Shown one piece after another: positions 35,401 to 46,433 of a stretch of DNA of 64,000 bases (its first letter is position 1; each line of letters starts with the position of its first letter). Below the pieces are notes generated by a model that was not told the DNA's origin, did no database searches, and worked only from the letters and a program-made list of their open reading frames with translations. The stretch is from Apostichopus japonicus. Lineage: Eukaryota; Echinodermata; Holothuroidea; Aspidochirotida; Stichopodidae. The stretch spans positions 1,577,001-1,641,000 of the forward strand of contig NC_092563.1 of NCBI RefSeq assembly GCF_037975245.1, given 5' to 3'. Both the position numbers and the translations under genes were made by a program.

Positions 35401-38400
35401 TCTTTTTCCTTTTTTTTTTGTTGCCTTTTAATTGTTGCCACCATCTCACAGCAGGGAGTATTCAGAGCCAATCAAATTGCAGTGTCTTGTTTTCTTTACC
35501 TAAATGACCCAACTTTTGGCATGTAGAATTGACAGACAGGAAAATGGCTTGCATTAGCACCTTAACAGAAAATGTACCAATCTGATGCTCTGATGTCATG
35601 AATAAACAACAAATTTGTAAGGGCTATCTTCTTTTTTCTAAGCCTGCCATCTTAAGGTGTTATAGGCTTTGTTTATGCGTTGTGTATAGTGGATGACCTC
35701 AGAAAGTGCAATTCAGTGTTGTAAACACCGATGACTACCTGTTAATACTTTTGCAGGATCCTATTCTTCTGGCTTGAGAGATTTTGGAATAATTCCTGCA
35801 AAGTAGTTATGCTTGTTTATTTCATGGCTTGTGTGTTTATTTCTTGGTCTGTGTGTTTATTTCTTGCTTCTTGTTATCCAAGCTGGATAATGTTTTACAG
35901 TCATATCACACTTTTCAATTGTTTTTTTAATATAAATTATAAATTCATTGTCTAAGCCTTGTAACAAACACAGCTTGATTTCAAACAGAGAATGAATGAA
36001 AAAAGAACAAACTCTGTATTAATATATGTATGACAAAATAATTGCCAACATGCCCCTCAAAATAATTACGAAATAAAGTGAACTTTCTTAGTGAGTTTTG
36101 TCAATCATGCAAGTTTATGTCCCTAGTGTCCTTTCTGAAAACTGTTTACACAGAAACTAACCTAGCAATTTATCATCAAGCAAACCTAGTGTAGGAATTA
36201 TACAAAGGATGGTGGTCATCGTAAAATGCATCAGTAAACAAGATTGTGAATGCCACCACTGACTAATATGGCAGGGGTCTGAATTAATTTTCTACGAGGG
36301 CCAGAGAAAAACATTGGTTGGAGTTGAGGGCCAAACAGAACCAACATCTCACTACACCTAGATTGAATAATGTGTACGATAGGCTGGTATAGAGTTCTCA
36401 TGCCTAAGGCATTCAGAGACCATATACTTAGCAAGATCGTGGCCAATTTTTATTTCGCAGGCCAGAATTGTTCCATGTTTCCTATTGAAAACGCCTGTGG
36501 TATGGTAATGTTTGTATAAATTAATATAATAGAATATAACAGGTAACAATGATACATAGGTTGACTGGAATATTACTTACCCTCCATCAACGATATCGTG
36601 GGTTGAGGGTTTTTAAATCCTAAAGCAGTTCTAGATCACAAGTAGGCCTTAAACCACCTATTTAGTGTCATCAGCTGAAACAATTATTCATTAAATGTTT
36701 TATTTAATGCTAAATAATTAGGTTCTTCAGATGTCAGGAATGTTAAATCTCTCAAGTTAAACAAACAGTGCACAGAGGGTAAACTGCTATTACTTGCAAA
36801 TTTGTGTTCATCACCTTGTGTTATTTTAATTGCTTGGTTACATGTGACAAATATGTTATTTGATTGATCCATCAGGTATTGATCAGGTGGACACCTAATC
36901 CGTCAGAGGACTACGCCGAGCCTACCGGGTATCAGGTGATGATCAGGGATATCAGGACACCGTGGAATCAAGGATGGAGAACACTGGCCAATGTAACAGA
37001 AGAAATAACTGGGTGTGTAATTACAATGCTGTGAAATTATCTTTCTTTTTCTTTCATTTTTTTATTGTGAATATTATGAAAATTACGGTAGTAAAGAAAT
37101 ATAGCAACACAAGGCTCTTCCAGTTGAAACAAGCTTCTTTAGAAGAACTAAATTCTTATGTGTTGTACCTAATTTAAGATTATTAAATTTTAAGGTGAAT
37201 AAACATATTGTGTTTCATTTATTTTTAATTATAGTAGCCTAATAACACAATAAGTAGGACTAAAACCTTTAATGTAACTGTATTGATATATTCCATTCAT
37301 AATTGTAGCTATTTAAACATCTCTAGAATGTAATGTCAATTTGTTGATTAATCTGATTTATATTGTTTGTATCTGATTGTAATCTGATTTATATTGTTGA
37401 TTAATCTGATAAGTATCATGGACCATTGAAATAGAAAAGTGGCTAGGAAATAACATTTCGAAGGAGCCACGAAATTACCAGATTTGATCTTACCTGCGAG
37501 CAAAACATTTCTCTTTCAGGTATCTTGTGAGAAGCTCAGAGGGGATTAGATTAGCTGAGGAAGTTTATGCCATCCAGGTGAAAGCTATCAGTGATGGACG
37601 AGAAAGTAAATCTACCACTTGTCCAGATCTAGTTGACTACCAGCAAGGTAAATACCAATGAGAAAATACTTGGTCAATGTCACCATGACAGATCTGGCAC
37701 TGTCTTTGGCATCTTGCCAGCTGACCACTCCCTCTCAATACCATAGATTTTGGAATTTGGCGTTAGCTGGTCAGTGGGGAGGAATATAAGCTGTCAAAGC
37801 ATTGCTACTGCTTAAACTTGCTGGTTTCAGCAGTTATCCTTCCCTTCTTTAACAGTGTCAGTTGCCAGTACTTAGTCAGTTTACAGTTAAACTTCCTTGA
37901 AATGTGTATAATATGCAAATGAGATGAGGCAGACCTATAAAGGCATTGAAGACTCTCCCCAAACCGCGTGCAGCCATCTAAAATAGTTAACTTTCTGTTG
38001 CTTGCAAGTGACGTTTTGTTCGTATCGTTACAAAATGCAGACAGTAATGAAACGTGATACCTTGTTATCTTTAGCTGGACCTGAGATGTCCATCGCTGTA
38101 TCGTTTGTACACTGTGCTGTGGGTATTGACCGCAGCTGTATGTACTGACTGTACAACGTCTCATAACCGACGGTAGCAAGCTGTGTGTGAATTTTCTGGG
38201 ATCAATGGTGGTGTCTAACACTTCTGTTACACCTCATTCGAAACTCGGTCAGATTACCGGCATTAGACATTTTTTTTTGGGCGAGTCTTTACACCCATTT
38301 AAAATCCTGCTCAGAGATCCCAAAAGTTTTTTACAATTAAATTAGACAATTAAATATTTCTGAGGCATTTGGTACACATTGTGTGCCAAGTTACTAAGTA

Positions 38401-38980
38401 TTATGTAACCCGGATGTTAACTTCATTATCGAAACTTTCTGCATGGCCAGACATAATGTTACCACAGTCACTTGACTTGCTAGGTTGGTACATGATAAAT
38501 GAATGTACTTTACATCACTAGCACTTCACCCTTATGTTATGCTAAGTTTATTTCAAAAAACATATTGGTATGATTTGATACATCACACTTTTTAACAATT
38601 CACCTGACTTGTCCCCCAAATTTGCTTTTACTCATATCAAATTCTTTAATTTCCCCCCCCCCCCCCATTTTCTGCATTGAAAGTCATTTAGAATATTTTA
38701 TGCCATTCTGGGGCTATACTTGATGGGCAGTGGCTTGTAGTAAAATGAATTAAGACAACAATGTACCATGTATTGATCATGACAGATAGAGGTCACGCAA
38801 AAATTAATTAAAATGTCATGTACATCATTATACCTGTTATGTAAGTTAAAGACCAGCTGATCTGATTATTTCCTTACAGTTGGCGGAAGAACCTTGATGG
38901 TTTTTAGCGGAACTAACGGTTTCAACCTAATGCCAGGCTTGAATTTTCTTCTAGTTTTCATCCACTGGCTATCGATATGA
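23317..38980 (+). CDS. mosaic surface protein: CCP, Ig-like, eight TSP1 repeats, two FN3, probable GPI anchor
   Basis: Eighteen exons: 23317-23437, 23998-24219, 24692-24783, 25514-25635, 26634-26764, 27496-27843, 28895-29068, 29758-29946, 30203-30373, 31044-31217, 31955-32128, 32552-32722, 33380-33500, 34508-34791, 35092-35159, 36876-37012, 37520-37647 and 38880-38980. All joins are in phase and give about 975 residues. Order: signal peptide (1-38), sushi/CCP (about 44-112), Ig-like (about 115-229), TSP1 repeats (230-696), two fibronectin III domains (697-942) and a hydrophobic C-terminus that fits a GPI-attachment signal. The repeats keep the WxxWxxW and six-cysteine pattern; several have a Cxx(S/T)C fucosylation-type site. 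It is presumably a cell-surface adhesion, guidance or recognition molecule; the ligand is unknown. I do not recognise a named orthologue. The start rests on the signal peptide; an upstream non-coding exon is possible. Confidence 0.8.
23998..24219 (+). CDS. exon 2: sushi/CCP domain
   Basis: A symmetric phase 1-1 exon of 74 codons. It shows the four-cysteine sushi pattern: an early Cys, a V-x-F-x-C-x-x-G step, a later Cys, then W...P-S-C at the end. Complement-control modules are protein-binding units. It appears once here, next to the signal peptide. Confidence 0.75.
24692..26764 (+). CDS. exons 3-5: Ig-like module
   Basis: Three exons (24692-24783, 25514-25635, 26634-26764; phases 1-0, 0-2, 2-1) encode about 115 residues. 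The clearest sign is E-D-T-G-Y-Y-Y-Y near the end, matching the F strand of immunoglobulin domains (DxGxYxC) but with Tyr where the Cys should be; an upstream W may be the core tryptophan. The domain therefore lacks the canonical disulfide. The Ig call is tentative. Confidence 0.5.
27496..27843 (+). CDS. exon 6: TSP1 repeats 1 and 2
   Basis: A single phase 1-1 exon carrying two complete thrombospondin type 1 repeats joined at C-P-V-D-G. Repeat 1 has W-S-E-W-T-A-W and C-D-S-T-C-G; repeat 2 has W-A-P-W-S-A-W and C-T-K-S-C-G. Each has six cysteines. It is the only exon with two repeats, so an intron has been lost or never gained here. Open frames in other registers (including a 119-residue minus-strand one) are shadows. 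Confidence 0.9.
28222..28827. repeat. recent tandem duplication, 303 + 302 bp
   Basis: Copy 1 (28222-28524) and copy 2 (28525-28826) are almost identical; the clear difference is one base in a G-run. Each includes a poly(T) run and a poly(G) run. It lies in the intron between TSP1 repeats 2 and 3, so the protein is unaffected. Open frames of 78-83 residues here simply repeat in both copies. Confidence 0.95.
28895..29068 (+). CDS. exon 7: TSP1 repeat 3
   Basis: A symmetric phase 1-1 exon of 58 codons with W-G-S-W-D-D-W, C-T-V-Q-C-G-G-G-G and a C-x5-C end. The fucosylation-type Ser/Thr is replaced by Gln in this repeat. Confidence 0.9.
29758..29946 (+). CDS. exon 8: TSP1 repeat 4
   Basis: A phase 1-1 exon of 63 codons, with W-A-Q-W-S-S-W and C-S-V-T-C-G. 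It is slightly longer than the other repeats because of an extra segment rich in N and Y before the last two cysteines. Confidence 0.9.
30203..30373 (+). CDS. exon 9: TSP1 repeat 5
   Basis: A phase 1-1 exon of 57 codons with W-T-E-W-P-P-W and C-S-E-L-C-G-G-G. Two N-linked glycosylation-type sites (N-C-S and N-R-S) are visible in the front half. Confidence 0.9.
31044..31217 (+). CDS. exon 10: TSP1 repeat 6
   Basis: A phase 1-1 exon of 58 codons with W-G-Q-W-A-S-W and C-S-V-T-C-G-E-G. The acceptor follows a strong C/T-rich tract. Confidence 0.9.
31955..32128 (+). CDS. exon 11: TSP1 repeat 7
   Basis: A phase 1-1 exon of 58 codons with W-T-E-W-S-P-W and C-S-A-S-C-L-G-G. The usual Gly after the second cysteine of this motif is Leu. 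Confidence 0.85.
32552..32722 (+). CDS. exon 12: TSP1 repeat 8
   Basis: A phase 1-1 exon of 57 codons with W-G-Q-W-T-N-W and C-S-A-S-C-D-G-G. It is the last repeat before the fibronectin III part. Confidence 0.9.
33380..34791 (+). CDS. exons 13-14: first fibronectin III-like domain
   Basis: Exons 33380-33500 and 34508-34791. The first half shows I-N-A-S-W-S-Q-P, an FN3 B strand with the core Trp. The second ends S-Y-E-L-C-I-S-T-K-Y-N then E-L-V-T-V-T-T, matching the F and G strands with the core Tyr. The stronger acceptor at 34518 would put the second exon out of frame and hit a stop; using AAG at 34505-34507 keeps the frame open. The join is therefore the least certain in the gene. Confidence 0.6.
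35092..37647 (+). CDS. exons 15-17: second fibronectin III domain
   Basis: Exons 35092-35159, 36876-37012 and 37520-37647 (phases 1-0, 0-2, 2-1). The domain opens with A-P-P-T-D-V-R-I, has V-L-I-R-W-T-P-N-P around the core Trp and T-G-Y-Q-V-M-I for strand C, and ends V-Y-A-I-Q-V-K-A-I-S with a serine-rich G strand. It is a typical FN3 layout of about 95 residues. Confidence 0.8.
37941..38297 (+). mobile_element. TTAA-family MITE, copy 3, in the last intron of the TSR/FN3 gene
   Basis: Begins AGGCATTGAAGACTC and ends with the reverse complement of a GGGTGTAAAGACTCG terminus. The flanks are ATAA and TTTAA, so the TTAA duplication has decayed. The body matches copies 1, 2 and 4. The 138-residue minus-strand open frame 37805-38221 runs through it and is not a host gene. 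Confidence 0.75.
38880..38980 (+). CDS. exon 18: C-terminus with GPI-signal-like tail
   Basis: Encodes 33 residues and TGA. A small-residue stretch S-G-T-N-G is followed by a short spacer and a hydrophobic run (L, F, V, I, W) that ends at the stop with no cytoplasmic tail. This is the usual shape of a GPI-attachment signal. A very short membrane anchor is the alternative. Confidence 0.6.
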
Positions 38981-39496
38981 TGAAATTCCAGCTTCAGCTT
39001 ATAGCCAAGGTCTAAATCATTCCATTTTACTGAGTTTGTAATCAAATCATATTACCATCATCACATTTTGATCTGTGCTAATGATATCGCATAATCAGAG
39101 GAAAAACTACTATCGAATTAGCAATTTGAGCATTTCAAAAGATGAATATTTTATATTGATATGTTTAATCCTCTAAAAACTTAGAGAAAGAACAAGAAAT
39201 GCCAAACAGGTGATAATGTCAAAACATCATATTAAAAGGAAAGAATACAAGGATGAAATGGTACACAATGTCTCCATTGAATTCCAAACATGTGTCTCTA
39301 GAGGATGTCATAGTCTGGTTTTCCTATTGAGTTGTGTGTGGATTCAGAGGAGTTGACTGGCTCTGCACTAGACTAACTAGTCCAGCCACTTTCATTGATG
39401 ATCGTAGAGTCTTAAATATTTAAAGGGTATTTCTAATAAAAAACTGAGACTAGCTCATGGAAGTTGTTTTTATATATCTGGCTGTGCTGGAATGTC

Positions 39497-40468
39497 ATCC
39501 TTTCACTGATTGGATATGTTTGTCCCTTTGACTGATTGGATATCTTTGTTCCTTTCACTGATTGGATATGTTTGTCCCTTTCACTGATTGGATATGTTTG
39601 TCCCTTTCACTGATTGGATATGTTTGTCCCTTTCACTGATTGGATATCTTTGTTCCTTTCACTGATTGGATATGTTTGTCCCTTTCACTGATTGGATGTA
39701 TGTTTGTCCCTTTGACTGATTGGATATGTTTGTCCCTTTCACTGATTGGATATGTTTGTCCCTTTCACTGATTGGATATGTTTGTCCCTTTCACTGATTG
39801 GATGTATGTTTGTCCCTTTGACTGATTGGATATGTTTGTCCCTTTCACTAATTGGATGTATGTTTGTCCCTTTGACTGATTGGATATGTTTGTCCCTTTC
39901 ACTGATTGGCTATGTTTGTCCCTTTCACTGATTGGATATGTTTGTCCCTTTGACTGATTGGATATGTTTGTCCCTTTGACTAATTGGATGTGTTTGTTCC
40001 TTTCACTGATTGGATATGTTTGTCCCTTTCACTGATTGGATATGTTTGTCCCTTTGACTGATTGGATATGTTTGTCCCTTTCACTAATTGGATGTGTTTG
40101 TTCCTTTCACTGATTGGATATGTTTGTCCCTTTCACTGATTGGATGTTTGTCCCTTTCACTGATTGGATATGTTTGTCACTTTCACTGATTGGATATGTT
40201 TGTCCCTTTGACTGATTGGATATGTTTGTCCCTTTCACTAATTGGATGTGTTTGCTCCTTTCACTGATTGGATATGTTTGTCCCTTTCACTGATTGGATA
40301 TGTTTGTCCCTTTGACTGATTGGATATGTTTGTCCTTTTCACTAATTGGATGTATGTTTGTCCCTTTCACTAATTGGATATGTTTGTCCCTTTCACTGAT
40401 TGGCTATGTTTGTCCCTTTCACTGATTGGATATGTTTGTCCCTTTCACTGATTGGATATGTTTGTCCA
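39497..40468. repeat. 26-bp minisatellite, about 37 units
   Basis: The unit is close to actgattggatatgtttgtc plus cctttc. Variants include gactgattgg, actaattgg and insertions making gatgtatgtttg. It lies 0.5 kb past the TSR/FN3 stop codon, in the 3' untranslated region or just beyond. The 61-residue open frame 39746-39931 is a repeat artefact. Confidence 0.95.
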
Positions 40469-40543
40469 TGATAATGGAAACTTTATGAAGAAGCTTTTCA
40501 GGTTGATTTTAATCAACTTTCATATGCTATTTAATACATTAGT

Positions 40544-40607
40544 CAAACTGACTGATTGAGCCAATGGACTAACTTAAGTTAGTCCATTAGCTCAATCAGA
40601 CAGTTTG
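40544..40607. repeat. 64-bp near-perfect palindrome
   Basis: Two 32-base arms with no loop (centre aacttaagtt) and two mismatches. It follows the 26-bp minisatellite by about 75 bp. The lack of a loop argues against a microRNA precursor; a fold-back or replication-slippage product is likelier. Confidence 0.9.
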
Positions 40608-42752
40608 TCTTTAAATAACTGCAGTTTAATTTCTAATTTGATCTTTAATTAAATGCTGTTGAAAGAGTACCGTTATGTATAGTGTCTGGGGAAAGAAATG
40701 TCCTGAATTAAATCAAAACTGTATATTACATGCCAACCTTATGCATTACAAGTAGAACCTGCGATGAATTAATTTATCAGATCACACCTATGCATGCTAA
40801 GTTTTTCAATACCGCCATCATTTCCTTCTGGAAAATTTTTACACTGTAGTTTTGATTTATACTTGTTCAGAATTATTATTAAGAAATTGAAATTATTGAG
40901 AAAGAATTTTTATAAGATTTGATATGTGGATGAATGCAATTGTCTTGTTTCTTTGGCTCCAAAGCCTCTTTAGACACTAAAATTTCATACAATGTTTATA
41001 AAATTGCCAAACGGTGAAACTGAAAATAAAAAAAATCAATAGAAAATAATCTGTGGGTGTTATCATTCTTGTAAATAAAGGAGAATGCTTTTCTTGAGTT
41101 TTGAAGTTCTTTATTTGTTACTTTATTTTTTTCTGCCATATAGCAAACATAGCTAAATGTAAAAAAAAAAGCCAAGAGTTGAGATATAAGGACACCAGAT
41201 CATTCAGTTACTTCTGTCATTAAAAGATTAAATTTTAATATATATTGTATCGATAGTCGTTAACACTGATAATGATATCACTTAAAAAGAGTCAGGCAGC
41301 GTACTTTCATGCATTAAAATCTGAGGACAGTGCTGTGCTGTTGTGTTGTAAGGAGTTGACTCTGTCACTAAATTTGAGTCAGGCCGGATACAGGGGACTG
41401 TACCCCCCACCTTACCCTGGGTACAGACTACTGTGTCCCCCCTCCCCTCCTCCACCAATGCCACCACTAGTTACAGGACATGAGTATGTCCGGCCCTTCT
41501 AAATCATGGTGCCCTGCCAACTTGGAGGGACTCGTAACACAGCTCTGTTATGCTGTAAGCTTCCCCCACCCTAAGTCATGAAAGCAATCCCAATGAGTGC
41601 AGAAAATAGACTGTCATTTATTGCTTTGAAATGTGATAATCATCATTAACAGTACCAGAATAAACCAAGCAACAGGAAGAATTCTTTTATTGGTGGCATG
41701 AAACAACAAAGGGTGGAATGTACAAAAAAAAAAAGCTAGGTCAAAATGAAAATACTGAAAACAATAATACTTTGTTGTTGACATACTACACACAGGTAAT
41801 TAGTAATATTGACTAATTAGCCCTAAGAGGCAACTGCACCTTACAGGTCAACAGAGAAAAAAATCTGGTAATTGAAACACAAAATGGGTGGATTTATATT
41901 TTGCTGATCAGAAACTCAAAATCTATGAAATTAATATTAAACCACTTTTGCTAGAGATTGTATCAAGACAAAAACATGGGCTACTCACTTTCATCTCTTA
42001 CAGTTTGACAGAAACATAAGAGAATGCTCCTTCACAATAAGATATTTGCAAAGCAACACTCAAATTCACTCTATTGGTCACAGTTGAAAAACAAGACCAA
42101 CAACATGTGAGAGATGTTAACACATCTCCTCATCATTGCCATTGCCTCATCTTACAATATGCTTGGACATCTATTTGTGAATACAAATTTTAGTTCTACT
42201 AGAGTCCTGTGCTTATGTAAAAGTTGAAGGAAATATTGGACTGGGAATATTACATTTTTAATGAAGCAGTTGTAATGGAGAATTAAACTTTAACAATACA
42301 GAGTATTTTACACATACTCAATAGGGTTACATAACATGTTAAATAATGGAGCTGAAATTTAAAAAGGCACCGTGATTTGTCCACCTTTTACAAAAAAGTG
42401 TTACAGAAATGTTTCCACAAACCTGGGTACCAATGACTCTCATTTTGCAAATATATATATGTGAAAGACGAAAAGAGAAATAAAAGGAGAAATGACCAGA
42501 CACCACATGAAGTCACTACATTTCTTCACCAAAAATGCAGATTTTCTTGAAGAGTGGTTCATAATTCATGTAATTTGAAAATAACTTTAATTATACTAAA
42601 AGCATGATGATCTGTAATCGCTGTGCTAGTCATCCTAATCTCCAAAAGGTTCCATATCCAAAGATCTCCGGCTCTTTTATCAGCAAGGCATTGTGCCTCA
42701 AATGTTAATCACTGATTGACGATGGAAAGTCTGCTAAAGACAAGACGCCTTG
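40608..42752. other. gene-free; probable 3' region of the minus-strand STMP1-like gene
   Basis: No coding exon is recognised. An AATAAA on the minus strand at 41686-41691 could serve the STMP1-like transcript, which would give a 3' untranslated region of about 1.1 kb; this is inference. The short open frame 41272-41502 is proline-rich and unsupported. Confidence 0.3.
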
Positions 42753-45597
42753 TCACGATGTCTTGTCGTCTTTCTTTTCATATTTCTTTGCCGTTTCCCT
42801 GAAGCTTTCTAAAAATATCTTGACATCAGGAATCTGTAGAGATCAAAATGGAAAATAATCGAGGGGAAAAAAAAAAATCAAATTTTGAAAGATCAAAGGA
42901 AGAATAGGCTAGAATATGAAGACTAGTGACCTCTGACGATACAAGTCTAGTGATTAACATGCACCCTTCACCTCTCTTGCACTCGATTGGAGGTACTTTA
43001 TAGTAGACAATTTCTTTGCTAGGGGTGCAAGTCAGAAACTTTTAAGAGGACCAAATTCAGCTTTTGAGGTCGTCTATCAGACAACTACTTGTCTTCATCA
43101 AACTTGGATTGGATTGTACAGCACTAACAAAACCCCCACATGGGATAAATTGGTATCACCCTCCATCACTTTGGAGGTATTGAAGTAAAACAAAATCCTA
43201 CCCAACTGCTATATATTTTTGGATGACCAGAGAGTAATACCTGGTTGTTCGAGTGACAACCAGAAAAGAAAACAAAATGAAGAATTTAAAAACTAGTAAC
43301 TAAGGAGTACACACCAGTTTCATTTATTACAGTGCACAACAGAATTTCTAGAGAGATTTACCACATAAAGTCAAAAGGTCAACTACTTCTTACAGTATTG
43401 CTTGTGCAATCACTCCCATATATGTTACAGACAAACAATGTACATATATACAGTAGGCAAACACTACTTACATCATACTTCTGTGCTACAAAAACACCAA
43501 ATCCAGTTCCGGTGACAAATCCAACCTGAAAGAGTAATTAAGCAATGTCAATATATTTATGAGCTAGATTAAACAAGAAACAATCTAAAAAGTTTTAATT
43601 AATCAGTACTATGGAGTACCTCTGTTTGGATCCTACCTTTTTATTGAACACTGCAGAACAGTCAAGTTCATGATTGCAAGTTTGCAACCATGTTAAAGAT
43701 GCTATTAACATGAAAAAAATGTACAAACATGTAGTGCACTATAGTGAAAGTATGTATACTACATACTCAAAATGTATAATTGGGACATCATAAGAAAGGA
43801 ATTCATTTGCAGGTTTGGGTTTGTGTTTGTGCAGAACTCATTGCATTTCCATTTTGAAAGAGTTTTTTCTGTTTATGTGTCAAAAATATCGAATAGACTA
43901 CCAGAATACATTCCAGAACAGCCTCTATATGAAACATTAAACAATCTCCTGAAAGTCCACCTGTTTCACAATTGGCATATCCATAGGGATGTGGCCTTAT
44001 AAGCACCTCAAAGCATCTGTATGATTTTGCTCTTAATTGGGTAGTAAGTTAAACTGTTACTATTGTACCCCACAAATTTAATGAAATTTTCATATGCTCA
44101 AGTGATCACCTTACATCTAATCTGATTGTTTCTTGCAGACTTGCCCCCCCCCTCTACCCCCCCTTCCAAAAAAATTGGGTTGCCAAATTTATATCGTGTC
44201 TCAAGCCAGGTAGCGGAAACAAAACAAATTGATCAGTTTAAATCTTTCTAATAGAATCCAACTGTAAATTTCCTCCCTGTACTGTCATAGTAGTTCCCAT
44301 GTTTTGATAAACATATGTACGCTGTTGTTTACTGTTAGCCAATATCCAATCAACTGCCATCAAAGCAATCGATGAGCAGTTAAATCATTAATCATCACAA
44401 AGAATGTATGGATTTTTGTTGGATGATTTTAAGCCTTTATGGAGAGAAGCATCTCAGAGGAAATCACAAAATAGATTGCCAATGAAAGTTTGGGAACCAG
44501 GATCTATAGGATTTTGGTGGACAAATTCAGGTACCTCATCTTTCTCTCAATGGTTGGACATGGTATCACTGTATTAAAACCAAATTGTAGCAACTTTTAA
44601 TAGTTAAGAGACATGTCTGAGAAGTGCTGGTCAGAATGATTACCAAAGGTGAATAGAACTGTATTCAGTATATGGAAAACAAGGAGAACATATAAATGTA
44701 AACATCAAATCTGGCAGACTATGTATGTACTAAGTTCTCAAAATCTTGTTATTTCTGAATTCTCCAGGCCAACTACCACAGTACGCAATGTGGAAATAAA
44801 TGATTAAAAACAATTAGGAGTAAACATGCTAACAAGGTACCTTGAAGTACGGAGGCACAATTTTTGCATGGATTTCAAATTTGCTGGAAGGAAAGCAGTC
44901 TCCCAGGGCCCCCAGGTTGTATGACATGCATTTAAGAATCTGATGGCATTGTGCCTTAGAATCAAAATGTTGAAGGGCTAGCTAATGGCATTCCAATAGG
45001 CTAAAGGTGATCCAGGCATTAGCCAACAGGTATTCTGGATGCAAATTCGTATTGAATACACAATCTGTAAATTAATAAAGAAGTAGCCTTGGACTACTTA
45101 CTTTGGTATGGTGGTATGTATACAGTAACTTCACATATCCCCTAAATTCGCAAACTGCTATACATATGTAGCTGCACTGATAAACACTTTAGTGGCCTTG
45201 TTCAGAAGTCAAATTGTAACCATTTTTCAATCGTGACATTAATCTACAAAGCATTAACGGAAATGTCAGCCAAACTTGCCATGTGCAGTGAAACAAGGAA
45301 ACATCAATTTTGAGAAGCTTTTTGAATTATTTCATGCGCTATGCCGAATTATACAGTTAACTTAAACTCATGAATGCACAAATATTTGGGAAATTTTCCC
45401 TTGCTTCGAGCTATTTGACTTCCGACATTTATAAGTATAATTCTCTCTATTTCCAGGGAAGTTGGTCAAAATATTCATGAAATTGCATAGCTGAAGGAAA
45501 GAACCATGTCACTGAACGAAATCAGAAAGATCGTCAATACCGCTATCATTTAAAAGAACATTATTGCCCTTACTATCGCGAATTTACCGTATACCAT
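42753..45597 (-). CDS. STMP1: short transmembrane mitochondrial protein 1-like micropeptide
   Basis: Minus-strand exons 45597-45574 (candidate), 43525-43472 and 42833-42753 join in phase 0 at GT..AG sites and give 52 residues. Exon 2 encodes a glycine-rich hydrophobic helix ending F-V-A-Q-K-Y-D. Exon 3 starts I-P-D and continues as a charged Lys/Glu-rich helix to TGA. This matches vertebrate STMP1, about 47 residues, which has a G-F...G...AQNYDIP core and a basic tail and is an inner-membrane protein linked to respiratory-chain complexes. Exons 2 and 3 are well supported. Exon 1 (8 codons, ending K-F-A-I) was chosen for phase and distance and is tentative; an in-frame ATG at 45633-45631 would add 12 residues. 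The peptide is too short for ordinary ORF calling. Confidence 0.65.
43850..44002 (+). pseudogene. degenerate LINE reverse-transcriptase C-terminal fragment
   Basis: The frame ending at 44002 contains V-Y-V-S-K-I-S-N-R-L-P-E-Y-I followed by L-L-K-V-H-L-F. This resembles the C-terminal end of non-LTR retrotransposon ORF2 proteins, where a 'WN.LP..I' step precedes 'FK..LK.HLF'. No upstream polymerase motifs are visible, so this is a 5'-truncated relic lying in an intron of the STMP1-like gene. Weak but recognisable. Confidence 0.4.
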
Positions 45598-46073
45598 CAG
45601 AAAAAACTTTACACCATGTATTATTGAATACATGATGCAACTTGCATTGGTTTACCTACAATGCAACTTGCATTGGTTTAGCTACAATGTACAGACGGCT
45701 ATTGCGCAAAGTTTACTCGGGGTTACAAGACTGACATTGACAATACATTATCGCCTAGGGAATGTAGGCTACTCGATTTCTTTGTTTTTCAACATGAATA
45801 CATTATCAAAATATGTCAGAAATATCAAAATAGCTTGTTACCAAAAATCCAACCATGATTATTCAAGTGTGCTGCACGTCTCGTTAAATAACAATCAAAA
45901 TCCAAGACTTTACTGCGGATCTAAATGTAAAGAGTTCTGTCACGTTCAGAGTCAGGTATTGTGATACGGTAACCTAGAAGGTACATACGAAAGAGGAAAC
46001 ATGAAAAAGTAACCCAGATTTAATGTTTCTGTAAGTGTTCGATCCTTTAATTATATCATCTTATTATACCTCC

Positions 46074-46433
46074 AAGGGTGGCGGGGCTACTCCACTTGAA
46101 CGCCTAAACGTGAATCCTTTTAAAAACCCATAAAATATAATGGAATAGTGGTATTGCCGAACTAAGTTGGGGGGGGGGGGTTGCCCCGGGTACAGCCAGA
46201 GGTGGTGTACATTCCCCCTCAAAAAAATGTCCCTATTTTTGAAAACCATTGTGTAAACAGTTCAAGCTTTGCCAAAGATAGCATCATTTTGCATCTAAGC
46301 CACCTTACATAAACAAAACATTCTCAGAGGAGAAGCGGACCATTCCCCTTAGACCCCCTCCAGGACGGCATCCCCTGCATATGAGGTGACAAAGGAAGAA
46401 ACCGCCCGGGTTCCAACTAGGTACGCCACTGGC
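46074..46433. mobile_element. diverged relative of the CGTAG-type hAT MITEs
   Basis: Has a poly(G) tract, the words 'gcatctaagccacctta' and 'cccttagaccccctccagg' typical of the 16.2 and 56.7 kb elements, and ends GGTACGCCACTG. The left end is not clear and no target duplication was found. Confidence 0.4.

Noticed and set aside
37805-38221. 138-residue minus-strand open frame
   Set aside because: It overlaps the TTAA MITE in an intron of the TSR/FN3 gene, and the homologous copies do not keep the frame.
40544-40607. Possible microRNA hairpin
   Set aside because: The arms meet without a loop and are nearly perfect over 32 bases, unlike a microRNA precursor.
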